The notes below the pieces were generated by a model. The model worked only from the letters and a program-made list of their open reading frames with translations. It was not told the origin of the DNA and ran no database searches. The position numbers and the translations under genes were made by a program. From Tomocerus qinae (lineage: Eukaryota > Arthropoda > Collembola > Entomobryomorpha > Tomoceridae), in NCBI GenBank assembly GCA_020055645.1, contig CM034547.1, positions 41,829,909 through 41,893,908 on the forward strand: a stretch of DNA of 64,000 nucleotides, in the 5' to 3' direction. Within the stretch, counting starts at the first letter, position 1. Each line of letters begins with the position of its first letter. Shown here in pieces: positions 11,860-23,412 of the stretch.

Positions 11860-12529
11860 CTGAAATCTACATGAATTCGCCGGCTATTAAAGCATTAGAC
11901 AAATAGTTCCATTATACTTAAGTGTTTGTCGTTTGTTATATTAGTTACATAAGATGTATCAATTATCATGTCATTTGTCCATGCTTTCTACACCGTAATA
12001 TGGTGTAGTAAAGTGTAGAATGTGAAATTGTTGTTCATTAAACATTTCGTTCTTATTTATTTATATCTCCGTTTCTGCAAAAAAACTAAATCTAAATTGA
12101 GAATTAGATGCACCACACTTAGTAGAACTGGATAAGCCTTCGTTCCCGTAGCCTATTTTAAGCTTATACTAGGGAGTATTCAAAATTAACATCACCTTTA
12201 TAGAAGCCAGTCCCCATAACAATTTCACTCACCTTGGAAAAAACCAAATCTGCATGTTGTTATTAGCTACGTTTCCATAGTTATAAGTAAATTTACCATG
12301 AAGAGCAAAACAACGATGTCCTAAAGAACTTGTAACTCTTCGTTTTCTAAAAATATAGTCATCAAAATAGTCATATTTTCAACTTTAACCGACCATAACT
12401 TTCTTATTTGGGGGGTTCCCCCAAAAACTAATACCATATTCGTAATGTACTCGACGAGATCTTTCGAATGAGCTATATATCGGTCTATTCCGTTGAGCGT
12501 CGGTATACTAGGATTTAGCCCAAACCATT

Positions 12530-12854
12530 ACTGCCCTTCCAAATAGGATTTCTCGCAAATATAAAGGCTGTAAAAGTTCTTTACCAGAAATTGGTAATAA
12601 AGTATAATCAAACGTATGTTCTAACAAGTAGGCTCAATCAAGATTTGCTAGAAAGTTTCTTTTCGCGATTACGAGCTACAGGACCAAATAACAATCCTTC
12701 CCCACCTGAATTTCGGTATCGGTTCAGACTCATAATTTTAGGCTCGCAAATTAGAGGACCACAAGGCACAAACTGTAAATCTGAAGACCAAGATTTCAGT
12801 TTTGTTTGTTTTGTTGTTACAACTTATATCAATTCTACGGTAGTTATTCAGTAA
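12530..12854 (+). pseudogene. Outer P-like transposase, C-terminal part
   Basis: This continues the frame interrupted at 6748: LLPFQIGFL, then TSRLNQDLLESFFSRLRAT with the conserved acidic cluster, then PSPPEFRYRFR. This is the block after the GTP-binding insertion in P-element relatives. It ends early at a stop (12852-12854) and lacks the later AGY-type C-terminal block of the inner element. The right terminal repeat of the outer element was not identified. Confidence 0.85.
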
Positions 12855-13400
12855 GCAAATAAAAGATTGTCGTATAATTTTCAATGAAACTTGAACTTTA
12901 AACACTCTTCGGTCAAGCGTTAACTCTGACTTTGTGCATGTCTGTAAAGCTACTGCTACCTAAAAGTTGTTGAATGATATAGTCATAACATTAAATAGAG
13001 ACCAAATTATAACGATTTTAGTTAGTATAGATCTCTATGATTTAATTTTTTGACAAACTGAACATTTTTATTTATCACTGGCAGCAGCGTCGCAGATTGA
13101 AGGCAAAAATCTAGTTATAAGCGCGTAGAATGCATTGACAGTCATATACCCCTTTAGCTTGAGTCCTTTAACGTTACTCGCCAATGACGTCATATTCGCT
13201 AATAGCAACAAATTTTGCTCTATGTAAAAACCAAATAACTTCTTCTGTACAGATAGGTATGTTATCCCTTATGTATCCCTTATGTACTAACCAAGTTTCC
13301 ATAGAGTTAGATTTGTCGCCCGTCCGGTGTGTGTTAAAATTGGTTTTAAGGTGGGGGTATTCCTAGTTACAGCTAGTTACACTGACTATCAAATTGGCCC
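12855..13400. other. Intergenic, left arm of a large diverged inverted repeat
   Basis: No gene seen. Positions about 13200-13350 recur inverted at about 19400-19770, including the GTCCGGTGTGTGTTAAAATT segment. A CRE-like TGACGTCA lies at 13185-13192. Confidence 0.6.
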
Positions 13401-13745
13401 TTAACTTTTTTTTATCAAAGTCCCTAAGGATCTGAGACGACTGGTCCTAGACACATATAGTAAATTTGAAAAAGATGCATCGATACTTTCTTCATCGTTT
13501 CCTTATTGAAAATTTGACATTTTCGACTTCTTTTTCTAAGATACTGCAGTTTGAAAATTGAAACTTGGTTTTTTGGTCAAAATGTAAAGGTAAAAACTAC
13601 GATATCTTAGACAACAAAGTTGAAAGTGTGAAATTTTCAATAAGGAAACGATGAAGAAAGTATCGATGCATCTTTTTCAAATTTACTATATGTGTCTAGG
13701 ACCAGTCGTCTCAGATCCTTAGGGACTTTGCGAAAAAAAGTCGAA
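13401..13745. repeat. Palindromic MITE-like element, about 345 bp
   Basis: Arms of about 120 bp (13401-13525 and 13625-13745) are nearly exact inverse copies around TAGGACCAGTCGTCTCAGAT. The centre is about 100 bp and AT-rich. No ORF. Terminal duplication not resolved. Confidence 0.85.
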
Positions 13746-15221
13746 ATTTTTGTATTGCCCATGACCAACTTGGTAGTCAGGTAGCTTAGTAAATTGTCTG
13801 ATCTGTCAACTAATTATATATCCTTGGCTGGATAGGCGCTAAAATATAAATCTTTCGAAACATTTTTGTGTGTTTGTGTTTTGGTATATCATTGAATAAA
13901 ATTGTATCACATAACGTAATAGGACAACTATTTTCACTATTTTAAGGAAAATTCATTCAAAACTAGAAACAAATAGATAAATTACCTAAATTGGCTGTAC
14001 AACTTCTCCAGCCGTTACTCACAGGCAATTTAATTTACTTATTTAAGGAAATCAGAACTATCAACAATCTCTTCCATAGAAGTCATATCATTGACCATCT
14101 ATATTATTCTAATTACATTTATTTTGTACCTTTTTAGGTGACAAAGAGTGTGATGAATTTAATTTCATAGTATTTGTGATTTGGTGACTAATGTGATATT
14201 GAGTTTGAGTTTATTGACAATTGAACTAACAGTTTTAGAACTTTGTTCTCTCCCATCACAGTCATTCTAACATTCTAATATTAATAAAAAGTTTATATTA
14301 TGATATGACTATGACTATGACTATATGACTGAATGCTAACAAGCAATAATTGAAAATAGTCAATCAAATCGGAAGACGGAACAGAACGGTGGTCTATATA
14401 GCCGAAGATGTTACGAATAGTCATAGTGTCACAGTCAAAATCGCAATTCTTATATTCCCAGGGAAAAGTTCAATATATTATGCATAGGACGGGCTTTGGA
14501 TTCTGGTTTTTTGAATAGTATTCATAATTTTAAATAATATCCATAGAGATTTTATTATTTACTAAAACATGAAATTTGACACTATTTTCCCTGACCCCCC
14601 CCCCCCCCGTTAACCTGTGAAGGCTATGTCACGCCTTACTGCCCTGTACGTAAGTCATTTTGGATATGATCGCTAGGCTGTTTCCAGTTTCGGGGCAGGA
14701 ATGTGAAAAACATATATAATTGGGTAATGGTTGTTTTCAGTTTCATGTTCAAAAAAATTGCCTTTTTAATCTTAATTGTAATTATCAATTATCGAAACGT
14801 AACTCCTTACAAATTAATGATAAAAACATGAAGCTATGGATGATGGATAATTTACATTTTACGTATTTAAGTGTGAATACAGAATATAGCACTGCACTTT
14901 GAAATAGTTGTGGAGGTCATTGTTGCGTCTCATTGGATGTTGTAGCCAGTAAGTAAGTACAGGAAATAAATAGTAAAGACAGGGAACGAAAGCGGTGAGA
15001 AGGCCGAGTTAAATCGCAATAAGATACCACATAATTTAGGGTTGATCCACATATTACGTAATCAAAAAATTTAGCGGTTTTTACAGCCACCTTTTTCCTC
15101 TGTCATCAACTGTCAACATTTGCCGGACTCCCCTATGATATGTCATCATAATAAGTTCGAATCAAAAATTCAATTCGAATGCCTAAAATTTAATTTATTA
15201 AGGAGGCTCACCACGGAAGCC
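13746..15221. other. Intergenic, no gene recognised
   Basis: It contains a run of 14 C near 14585. A 120-bp segment at 14609-14730 returns inverted at about 19055-19172. ORFs here are short and unlike any family I know. Confidence 0.5.
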
Positions 15222-15372
15222 TTCATAGCAACCGTGCCTATCTAAATGCATGTTAAAAAATGTTTTACTTCTGGCTTAATTACTCCCGAAGGATAAGACC
15301 GATTTTTTTGGGACTTATATTTTTGGAATCCTGGACTATCGAGGAATGGATCAGGGCGGATGGATTTTTGAT
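15222..15372. repeat. Diverged half copy of the palindromic element at 27.4 kb
   Basis: It shares the series TTAAAAAATGTTTTA, then CCGAAGGATAAGACCGAT, then TTTTTGGAATCCTGGACTAT, with one arm of 27420-27736. Only one arm is present. Confidence 0.6.
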
Positions 15373-15648
15373 AACGTTGCTTTAAATGCTTTTAAAAAAT
15401 TTAAATGCTTTAAAACCTTTACCCTAATTACAATTATTATCCTATTTTACATTATCATTCATCTGATATGCGATTGTGGCACAGTAACTTTCACTTAGCT
15501 TATTACACATTATGTACATAGTAAATACTATTCGTATATAGTATGTCCACAATTGCCACAATGTGTGTAGGGGCAGATATTAGATATTGCATAGAAGAAT
15601 GGGTAGGTTGAAGTGACAATATTATCATTATATATTCCGTCCAATATA

Positions 15649-15835
15649 TTATCGTTCCGCTGCCACAGTTCTCTCTTTGTATTCGAAAGACAATGGGTCA
15701 TATGTTGCAATACAAAGGCTTAACTTCAGCGCAAACTTCGAGTCGAGCAAATCAACGTGGGAGGTCCATTGTAATGCAACATATGATCCATTGTCTTTCG
15801 AATACAAAGAGAGAACTGTGGCAGCGGAACCATAA
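15649..15835. mobile_element. TA-inserting foldback MITE, copy 1 (187 bp)
   Basis: It is bounded by TA on both sides, with ends TTATCGTTCCGC and GCGGAACCATAA. The arms pair over about 67 bp around a short centre containing AACGTGGGAGGTCC. Two other copies in the window (52398 and 57121) have exactly the same length and also lie between TA dinucleotides. A TA target suggests Tc1/mariner-type mobilisation. Confidence 0.92.
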
Positions 15836-16389
15836 TACCGAAACGGTACTGTACTATATCTTATTAGGATCGAAGCTTTGCTTAGTATCCTTATGAATTT
15901 GTCGCTGTCACTCTGGCGATCGTCTGGTCGTCTGGTCGTCTGGTCGTCCACTAATTTTATTGGTACTTTATTAGCACGTATATCTTTGCAACGACATAAC
16001 TTATTCCAAATCTGTTTTTTGCATATGGTAGCATATATATTCAGGATCAACCAGTTATCATTAAAATTCAAATTCGACGCATCCCCTGCTTTGTGGAAAT
16101 TATAAAAGTGCAGCAGGTGAGGCAGACAGTAATAGTACGGCAGGTGAGACAGACAGCGTATAACATAGAGGACTGTGAATGAGCTGAGCTATCTAAGAGA
16201 CTACACACCGCGCTGGTATTAACATGCTCTGAAACTGCGGGAGACAAATGCAATATAAAATAGCTTCTCTAGAGCAACGATTAGTTGAATACAATTTTCG
16301 TTTCATTGCAACAATATTGTCACTGCATTGTAACCCAAAAAGTGAAAATTGGCTAAAGAAGAGGATTTTTGTCCATTGTGATTAGTTAA

Positions 16390-17360
16390 ATACAGTTTGA
16401 AACATTTTATCGTAAAAATTGTCAAAATATAAGAGTTTGAAAGATTTTAACGTGAAAATTGTCAAAATATAATGGAAATGGTTGTCCATCTTCACTTCAT
16501 TATGAATACATGTGTGGGATTCATCAGTGGTGAGTGCAGTTAACTACAATTATCTCAAATCACTATTTAGGTATTGTTTAAATCACAATACTACATTCTA
16601 TTTGTATTTCAATCCAAAAAATTATTAATCGGGTATAATCCTAATCGTGACACTCGATTCTTTCCAGCTTTACAGTCACCTGGTGCGGAATTGATTGGGT
16701 TGGGATTAGTTTGAAACATTTTATCGTAAAAATTGTCAAAATATAATGGAAATGGTCGTCCATCGTCACTTCATTATAAATACACGTGTGGGATTCATCA
16801 GTGCTGAGTGCAGTTAACTACAGTTGTCACAAATCATTATTTAGGTATTGTTTAAATCACAATACTATATTCAATTTGTATTGAAATCCAAAAAATTATT
16901 AATCGGGTATAATCCTAATCGTGACACTCGATTCTTTCCAGCTTTACAGTCACCTGGTGCGGAATTGATTGGGTTGTGATTAGTTTGAAACATTTTATCG
17001 TAAAAATTGTCAAAATATAATGGAAATGGTCGTCCATCGTCACTTCATTATAAATACACGTGTGGGATTCATCAGTGCTGAGTGCAGTTAACTAGAGTTG
17101 TCACAAATCATTATTTAGGTATTGTTTAAATCACAATACGATATTCAATTTGTATTGAAATCCAAAAAATTATTAATCGGGTATAATCCTAATCGTGATA
17201 CTCGATTCTTTCCAGCTTTACAGTCACCTGGTGCGGAATTGATTGAGTTCTGCATGTTGACTCCAAACTTATATGAATACTCTAATACCAATACCATCAA
17301 CTCCTGCCCAGACTGTTGGACCAAAGACTCCAACTATAACCCTGGATTTTAGATGGCGTA
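16390..17360. repeat. 274-bp tandem array, about 3.3 units
   Basis: The unit boundary GATTAGTTTGAAAC occurs at 16704 and 16978, giving a 274-bp period, with diverged units before and after. Each unit holds an ATGGAAATGG segment, a potential donor region after TTCATCAGTG, and an acceptor-like TTCTTTCCAG before CTTTACAGTCACC. A further degraded unit continues to about 17640. Confidence 0.9.
16472..17352 (+). CDS. Candidate two-exon small protein in the 274-bp array
   Basis: Exon 1 (16472-16529) starts MEMVVHLHF and ends at a strong GTGAGT donor. In the later repeat units this donor is changed to CTGAGT. Exon 2 (17216-17352) follows TTCTTTCCAG, keeps frame and ends after SNYNPGF. The product would be 64 residues with a hydrophobic start, possibly a secretion signal, and cysteines in NTCVG, EFCML and SCPDCW. 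Only the first unit has the good donor and only the last has the long open exon, so duplication could have built one gene across the array. No known family; expression is unproven and chance is possible. Confidence 0.22.
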
Positions 17361-19054
17361 CTGAGTGGAATCTACAAAATCGACAAGATATTACTATTTA
17401 GGTATTGTTTAAGTCGCGTTACTATATTGAATTTGTATTTCCAGCTGACTTGCCGAATGCATCCCTACTCAATATTAAATGACATATTCCATTCTTTCCA
17501 GCTTTACAGTCTACTAGGAATTGATTTAGTTCTGCATGTTGACACATGGTGAAGAATTGAAGTTAACTATTTGGAATAAACATTTTATCGTGGAATCTAC
17601 AAAATCGACAAGATATCACTATTTAGCTTGGTGTTAATTGACTCCTGAAGGGTGGATATTCATGACTACCTGCAGTTTGATCTGGGACAGGAATGGGATT
17701 CCGGAATGGGACTAATTCAAAAGAAAGTCCCATATAAAATTTCAAACTATTTTATAGGACTTTCTCTACAGAACCCACCTGATACGGGCAGGGGATGGGG
17801 GGAGGAAGAGACAGGAATCTGTCTATTTGCCTTGATTCTAATGATAACTGATTGTGGCTGAATACATGTGCTACCATATGCAAAAAGCAGATTTGAAACA
17901 AGTTATGTCGTTCCAAAATATGCGTGCATTTTATTATCGAAGGACAACCAGACCATCAGAATTTTTTTTTAAATCTCCCGCTTCGATCCTGCGTATACGC
18001 CTGTTGCCAACAGTTTATTATATTACATATAGTGCAGTGCCATATTATTATTTCAATCAGTACTAAACATAAACAGACTTGATAAATTTACCTGTCTATA
18101 TATATATGTATGTACGTGTGGTAGGGAGAGTCTATATAGGGAACCTGCATATTAGGTAACGCAAAAACCCACTCCCACATATGTAACTCAAGTGCTGACT
18201 GCAACACTTTTGAGTACCTCCTCCTCCCATCAACTGCAAACGTATGCAGGCTCCTTAAAAGCAAAAAAGCAAAATGCGCAAGCCCAATTCCTCTAAACCA
18301 CCGAAATGAGTTGTTTCATATTATTGTTATAACATCAAAATAATAATAGAAAACATATATAGGTTAAATGTGAGGGGTGATCTAATGGAAATGATTAGCG
18401 AAGGGGAACATTTTGTAATGATAGTAATGTGCGTATTAAATAGCATTTCAAACCTTCTAATCCAAATTGGTTCTGCTACATCAACAAACTTATTCAACAT
18501 TATTTAGTAGAGCTGGGTTTACTTTTTACTACCGTCTTGATTCCTTCGTGCCAGTTGTGACATCTTTTTGTAAAATTAAAATAAATAACAGTACTGGGTA
18601 CCACTATTTATTCTTTAAAAATATTTTATTCGTAAGTTGTACTCATGGATTTTGTATGTTTTTCCAAAATCCCACGGGGAATCGAATTTTTTTGATTTTC
18701 AAAGGAAGCTTTTTGGTAACTTTGTGGGATCTTTTTCGAAAATAGAGTCTTTCATTGTTCTCTGTTTGATGCTACAATCTACAGTTTTGGTGTAGGAAAT
18801 TCCTTTTTAACAGGAATTTGGGGCTGCAGCTAATTTTGCCAACCACTTTAGAAAATAAAAGTATATTAATTAAAATATACTTTGTAGTTATAAAGTTAAC
18901 ACAATAACCTAATGGGATGTTTTCGAATTTCGAAATTGTTTTTATTACTGTGATGTGTGGCCTGCTGAATTTCTCTTGAGTGCTAGATTTGCCCCATTAG
19001 CTGGGTTCACTAGTAATTGATAATTACAATTAAGGCTAATAAAAAAGAAATTAA
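17361..19054. other. Intergenic, no gene recognised
   Basis: It holds the degraded end of the 274-bp array, a short TATATATATGTATGTACGTG microsatellite near 18100, and ORFs of up to about 90 codons that resemble nothing I know. Confidence 0.5.
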
Positions 19055-19790
19055 CCATTACCCAATTTTATATGTTTTTCACATTCCTGCCCCGAAACTG
19101 GAAACAGCCTAGCGATCAAAATGACTTTCGTACAGGGCAGTAAGGCGTGACATAGCTTTCACAGCATAGAATACCGATGGTGGCTGTGAAGCTGGCGCTT
19201 CACTATAGAAGACCAGCTTCCATAAGAGAAATGGTCCACACTTGGAATACACGTAGGTACATACGAGAGCCAATGAGAGAGCGGCTGCGTCCGACCAATA
19301 GCAAAACGGCTGCGTACCTTGTAGCAACAGCAAGGAACTCTTGATGAGAGATATACTTGGGAGACGTATAGAAGCCTAAGCTGGTCTTCCTCTTGTTCCT
19401 TGTTTCACAGGTTAAAACCAATTTTAACACACACCGGACGGGCGACAAATCTAATCCTATGGAAACTTGGTTAGTATATAAAGGATAGCATCCAAACCTG
19501 ATCCATACCAAGGAGTGTCAACAGTTTCAACAGGAGGGTTCAGCTAGGCACTTTGCGTGAATATCTATAAGGGACAAATCCTACCAGTTGTCATTGGCAA
19601 CAATCGGATAAGGGACGAAAAACGTCCCTTATAGATATTCACGCAAAGTGCCTAACTGAACCCTCCTTATGAAAAAACAGCCAAAGAGAAACCAAGGGAT
19701 ACCCCAACCAGTTAAAGCTCCTTGATCCATACCTATCTGTACAAAAGAAGTTGTGTGGTTTTTACAATACCTATAGTGTACATTTTTATG
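19055..19790. repeat. Right arm of a large diverged inverted repeat (13.2-19.8 kb)
   Basis: 19055-19172 is the inverse of 14609-14730, and about 19400-19770 is the inverse of 13200-13350, in the order expected for one pair of arms. Each arm also has private insertions, so the pair is old. Confidence 0.7.
19531..19670. repeat. Short palindromic MITE, about 140 bp
   Basis: AGGAGGGTTCAG at the left is matched by CTGAACCCTCCT at the right. About 44 bp of each arm pair, with one mismatch, around a 50-bp centre. It interrupts the right arm of the larger inverted repeat. Confidence 0.85.
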
Positions 19791-20129
19791 CTAAGGGGAA
19801 GGATTTTAAATTAAAATTAGCTAGTAGCTAAGGTGATTTTCAAAAATTTGACTCCGACTCTTGATTCTCTTATCATTATAATAATAGCTACACAAATGTC
19901 CTTTAGCATCAACTTACGACTATCAAATTATTACTGGAAGGGCACATCATAGTCAGAACCCCAAACTTCGAGTTTCAAAACGATATCTTTCATAGAAATC
20001 ATTTTACGATTTTTTGAATTTCGAATTTTAACATTGAAGGAGTGGGAGAAAACGCTCCGATCTGTCACGCTTTGTTCAAAAACTTCTCCTACAGTTTTCA
20101 TCCGAGAAAACATGAAAAATTTGAAAGTC

Positions 20130-20345
20130 ACAGGGTTATTGAAAATGATGGCGTAATTTAAAATGACAGGGTTATTTAAATTAAAATGATGGCGTAATTT
20201 AAAATGACAGGGTTATTTAAATTAAAATGATGGCGTAATTTAAAATGACAGGGTTATTTAAATTAAAATGATGGCGTAATTTAAAATGACGGGGTTATTG
20301 AAAATGACGGAGTTATTGAAAATCACTGGGTTATTAAAAATGACG
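20130..20345. repeat. About 43-bp tandem repeat, four to five copies
   Basis: The unit is AAAATGACAGGGTTATTTAA followed by ATTAAAATGATGGCGTAATTT. The first units are almost identical and the last degrade. Confidence 0.9.
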
Positions 20346-21098
20346 GTGGGATTTACAACGATGGGATTGTTTAAAATGACGTCTATTTACAAAGATGGGG
20401 TAATTAAAAGGACTTCAAACATTTACTACAATTTCGCTGTTTAGTTAAATGATGTTGAATTTAGTTCACTATTATTATGTTGATTCGATAAGTATTGTAT
20501 TTGGTTCCCCGTTCGTAAGATGTTGTAGCAATACAGCAAGCATTGTTTTACACATTTTAATCTGTTAATTTTCATACTTTTTTAAATGCATAATGCATAC
20601 TCATGATCTACCGTCCCCATTAAGGGGTTACCCATTTCCCGTTCGGAGAACGGGCCTATTACTAGTTATGAAATAATAAGAATAGAATACAGTTGATTAT
20701 ATCATGTAGACGTTTCCCACAATTCCACAGAATAACACAGACAGGTATACACAAAATACGGTGGAATTCCAAGGAAAATAGAATATAATATACTGAGAAG
20801 GAATGGTGTATTATTCGATTTATTGGGGGTTCGGAACAATTGAAAATGTGTGGAAAATTTACATGACTACAGCCGATCCCTAATTCCCCCCACTTGGGGA
20901 TCTCTATGTAAATAAGCCTTCGCCAATGACGTCATTGGCGAGCTTTTCCCACCCACTTTTCATTTTTTAATTTCCCCATAGGGATGTGCCGCGGGTTGGT
21001 GGAATTCAATAAATAAAGGTCAAATAAATTTGATGGGGAAGTATCTATGACTACGATTTAAAATCGCATAGAGGCATAGAAATTTACTCTATGACAAG
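20346..21098. other. Intergenic, with dispersed CRE-bearing repeat
   Basis: No gene. 20950-21000 is inverted relative to 2035-2085. The palindrome at 20920-20941 is listed separately. Confidence 0.5.
20920..20941. promoter_or_regulatory. Perfect 22-bp palindrome centred on a CRE site
   Basis: The CGCCAATGACGTCATTGGCG core is its own inverse and is flanked by T and A. The centre, TGACGTCA, is a consensus CREB/ATF site. Related half-versions occur at 2099 and 13185 inside dispersed repeats, so it may be transposon-borne rather than a host promoter element. Confidence 0.55.
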
Positions 21099-21360
21099 GT
21101 TAAAAAAAACTTTTTTGGCAAACTGGAAACTCCTCCGAGAATACTGGTCGTAGAAAGACAAGATTGGTCTCTAAATTCACAGAAAAACCTGGTTGAGGTC
21201 TGGTATATAAATCTAATTCATATTCATCTCCAATTTCGAGATATTGCGAATCTAAAATTAAAACCTTAAACCTTAATCCTAAAACCTAAAACCTTAATCT
21301 TGTCTTTCTACGACCAGTATTCTCGGAGGAGTTTCCAATTTGCCAAAAAAAGTTTAGGGC
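21099..21360. repeat. Palindromic element, about 260 bp
   Basis: Arms 21099-21166 and 21295-21360 pair almost perfectly (AAACTCCTCCGAGAATACTG and its inverse). The centre carries short AAACCTTAA/CCTAAAACC repeats. Confidence 0.85.
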
Positions 21361-21924
21361 TAATTTGATAGTCGAGGTCAGGTCATTAATGTAGCTCCTA
21401 CCACTTTTGGTGAAAAGTCAATAAGAGGATGTGTTTTGTTTTGCTCTCCTTCTGCCACCAGTTTGAATAAGATTGGAATAAGATAAAACCGAGGGGATCA
21501 GTGGCTGTATCCATGACCACGGGCTTCTCCCAGCCCGTGGACTGAATGCACCCAGCTAGACTTCAATCAAACAGGCTGCAGAAAAAGGGTGACTTGGCCA
21601 TTGACAACACCTTGGTGCAAATTTGCATTAGCATGTAGTGTTATTTCGAGTATTGTCGTATGTCGTATTGCACTGCTAGATCTCTTGGGACAGTAATCCG
21701 TAACCATGGGATCGAATTACTGTAGTGTGATATAAGTAATTTTATTACATAATGGAAATTCGCAGGGCAAATTGACTACACCAGCGTTGACATAGAGAAA
21801 AGTTCAATGCTCTGTCTCATGTTAGTCCATCGCTTCAATCTGTCGGATATTCATGACCTGCAAATCCGGTCAAGTATGAAGCAGTTTACATTTCAACCTT
21901 TTTCATGAAACTCTCTTTGCTATT
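21361..21924. other. Intergenic, with relative of the 28.2-kb hAT MITE
   Basis: 21490-21560 shares TCAGTGGCTGTATCCATGAC, CACGGG and ACTGAATGCACCCA with the 28155-28328 MITE. No gene seen. Confidence 0.5.
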
Positions 21925-23113
21925 TTAGCTCGCCTGAATAAGGCAGCTTATAGAACCGCACAGTCTGTCCGTCCGTAGGTTGCTGAGATACCGCGCGCTC
22001 ACTTTGTCTTCATTTTGATAGTTAAAGTGAAAAATAATCATTGAAAATTGTAATACCGTTTCCTATAGATTGTTAGCGTGATAGTATAAACTATATCATG
22101 CCGCTTCTACTAAAACTGAAATTATATAGTAAAATACCAAAAGCGGAAAATTACCTTTAAAAGTAAAATAACGAATCTGTTTCAAGTTTGTCTTGATTTT
22201 AACAGTCAATATTAATATATTTTCATTATTGACTTTGATAGTCAATATTAATATATTTTCATTATTGACTTTGATAGTCAATATTAATATATTTTCATTA
22301 TGTATTGACTTTGATAGTCAATATTAATATATTTTCTTATGCATTGATCTTGATAGTCGATATTAATATATTTTGATTTTGTGTTGATTTTGATAGTCAA
22401 TATTAATCAATTTTGATTTTCTGTTGATTTTCATAGTCAACATCAATTTTGATTTTCTGTTGATTTTCATATTCAAAAGTAATCAATTTTGATTTTCTGT
22501 TAATTTTCATATTCAAAATTAATCAATTTTGATTTTCTGTTGATTTTCATAGTCACCATTAATCAATTTTGATTTTCTGTTAATTTTCATAGTCAACATT
22601 AATCAATTTTGATTTTCTGTTGATATTCATAGTCAGCATTAATCAACTTTAATTATCTGTTGATTTTCATAGTCAACTTTAATCAATTTTGTTTTTCTGT
22701 TGATTTTCATAGTCAACATTAATCAATTTAGATTTTTTGTTGATTTTTTTCAAATAATATAGCTTCGTTTCCTTATAATATCAATGTCTGAAATTTTAAT
22801 ATGTCTCAGCTACATATATAAAGACCCAATTCTGAAAGTTTGATCAAAATCCGTACGCTCGGTTTTGTGCTACGTGCGAGTACTTTTCGTCTACCAAAAT
22901 GTGTACACGTTAACCTTTAATCAGGAGAGCTTCTGTTACGGCTTGCTGTAGGTTTTAATATGTCATAGCTACATATATAAAGACCCAATTCTGAAAGTTT
23001 GATCAAAATCCGTACGCTCGGTTTTGAGCTACGTGCGAGTACTTTTTGTCTACCAAAATGTGTACACGTTAACCTTTAATCAGGCGAGCTTCTGTTACGG
23101 CTTGCTGTAGGTT
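21925..23113 (+). mobile_element. DINE-1/Helentron-like element, copy 4
   Basis: It starts TTAGCTCGCCTGAATAAGGC, then GTCTGTCCGTCCG, and runs through an irregular 40-bp TTTTGATTTTCTGTTGATTT minisatellite (about 22180-22745). It ends TCAGGCGAGCTTCTGTTACG then GCTTGCTGTAGG. The last 160 bp are tandemly duplicated (22790-22952 and 22955-23113), so this copy has two 3' ends in a row. Confidence 0.75.
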
Positions 23114-23412
23114 TTGATATAACTTCCAGTTTTACTCCGATTTTCTAATGAAGTACATTTTCGGAAAGGTAAAAACATTGGCTAGGATTTAATTAGAGAA
23201 AATTTTCGATTATTGCCTCAGTTTTTATACATGTCACACTTTAATGATGACATCTGGATAGAAATTCGCATAAAATTTTGAACCATTGCTACTGCTAACT
23301 AATCAAAAAAATCGAAAATTTTCTCTAATTAAATCCTAGCCAATGTTTTTACATTTCCGAAAATGTACTTCATTAGAAAATCGGAGTAAAACTCTGGAAG
23401 TTATATCAAAAA
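23114..23412. repeat. Palindromic element, about 300 bp
   Basis: About 95-bp arms (23114-23208 and 23305-23410) are inverse copies running from ATATAACTTCCAG to GAGAAAATTTTCGATT. It directly abuts the end of DINE-like copy 4. Confidence 0.85.

Larger units (their letters stand above)
6757..12521 (+). mobile_element. Inner P-like transposon, about 5.77 kb, nearly complete
   Basis: Long terminal inverted repeats (about 6757-7070 and 12240-12521) share CCGACGCTCAACGG and about 280 bp inward. A further inverted match, 8790-8910 with 12130-12240, shows that the arm was longer before a minisatellite grew inside the left one. Flanks are AAACCATG (6749-6756) and AAACCATT (12522-12529), an 8-bp duplication with one mismatch, as expected for P elements. 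Removing the element joins the outer transposase reading frame at GYKP/KPLLPF, which confirms both boundaries. It carries one spliced transposase gene. Confidence 0.9.

Noticed and set aside
15649-16071. 140-codon minus-strand ORF
   Set aside because: It runs through the 187-bp MITE; related ORFs appear at the other MITE copies for the same reason.
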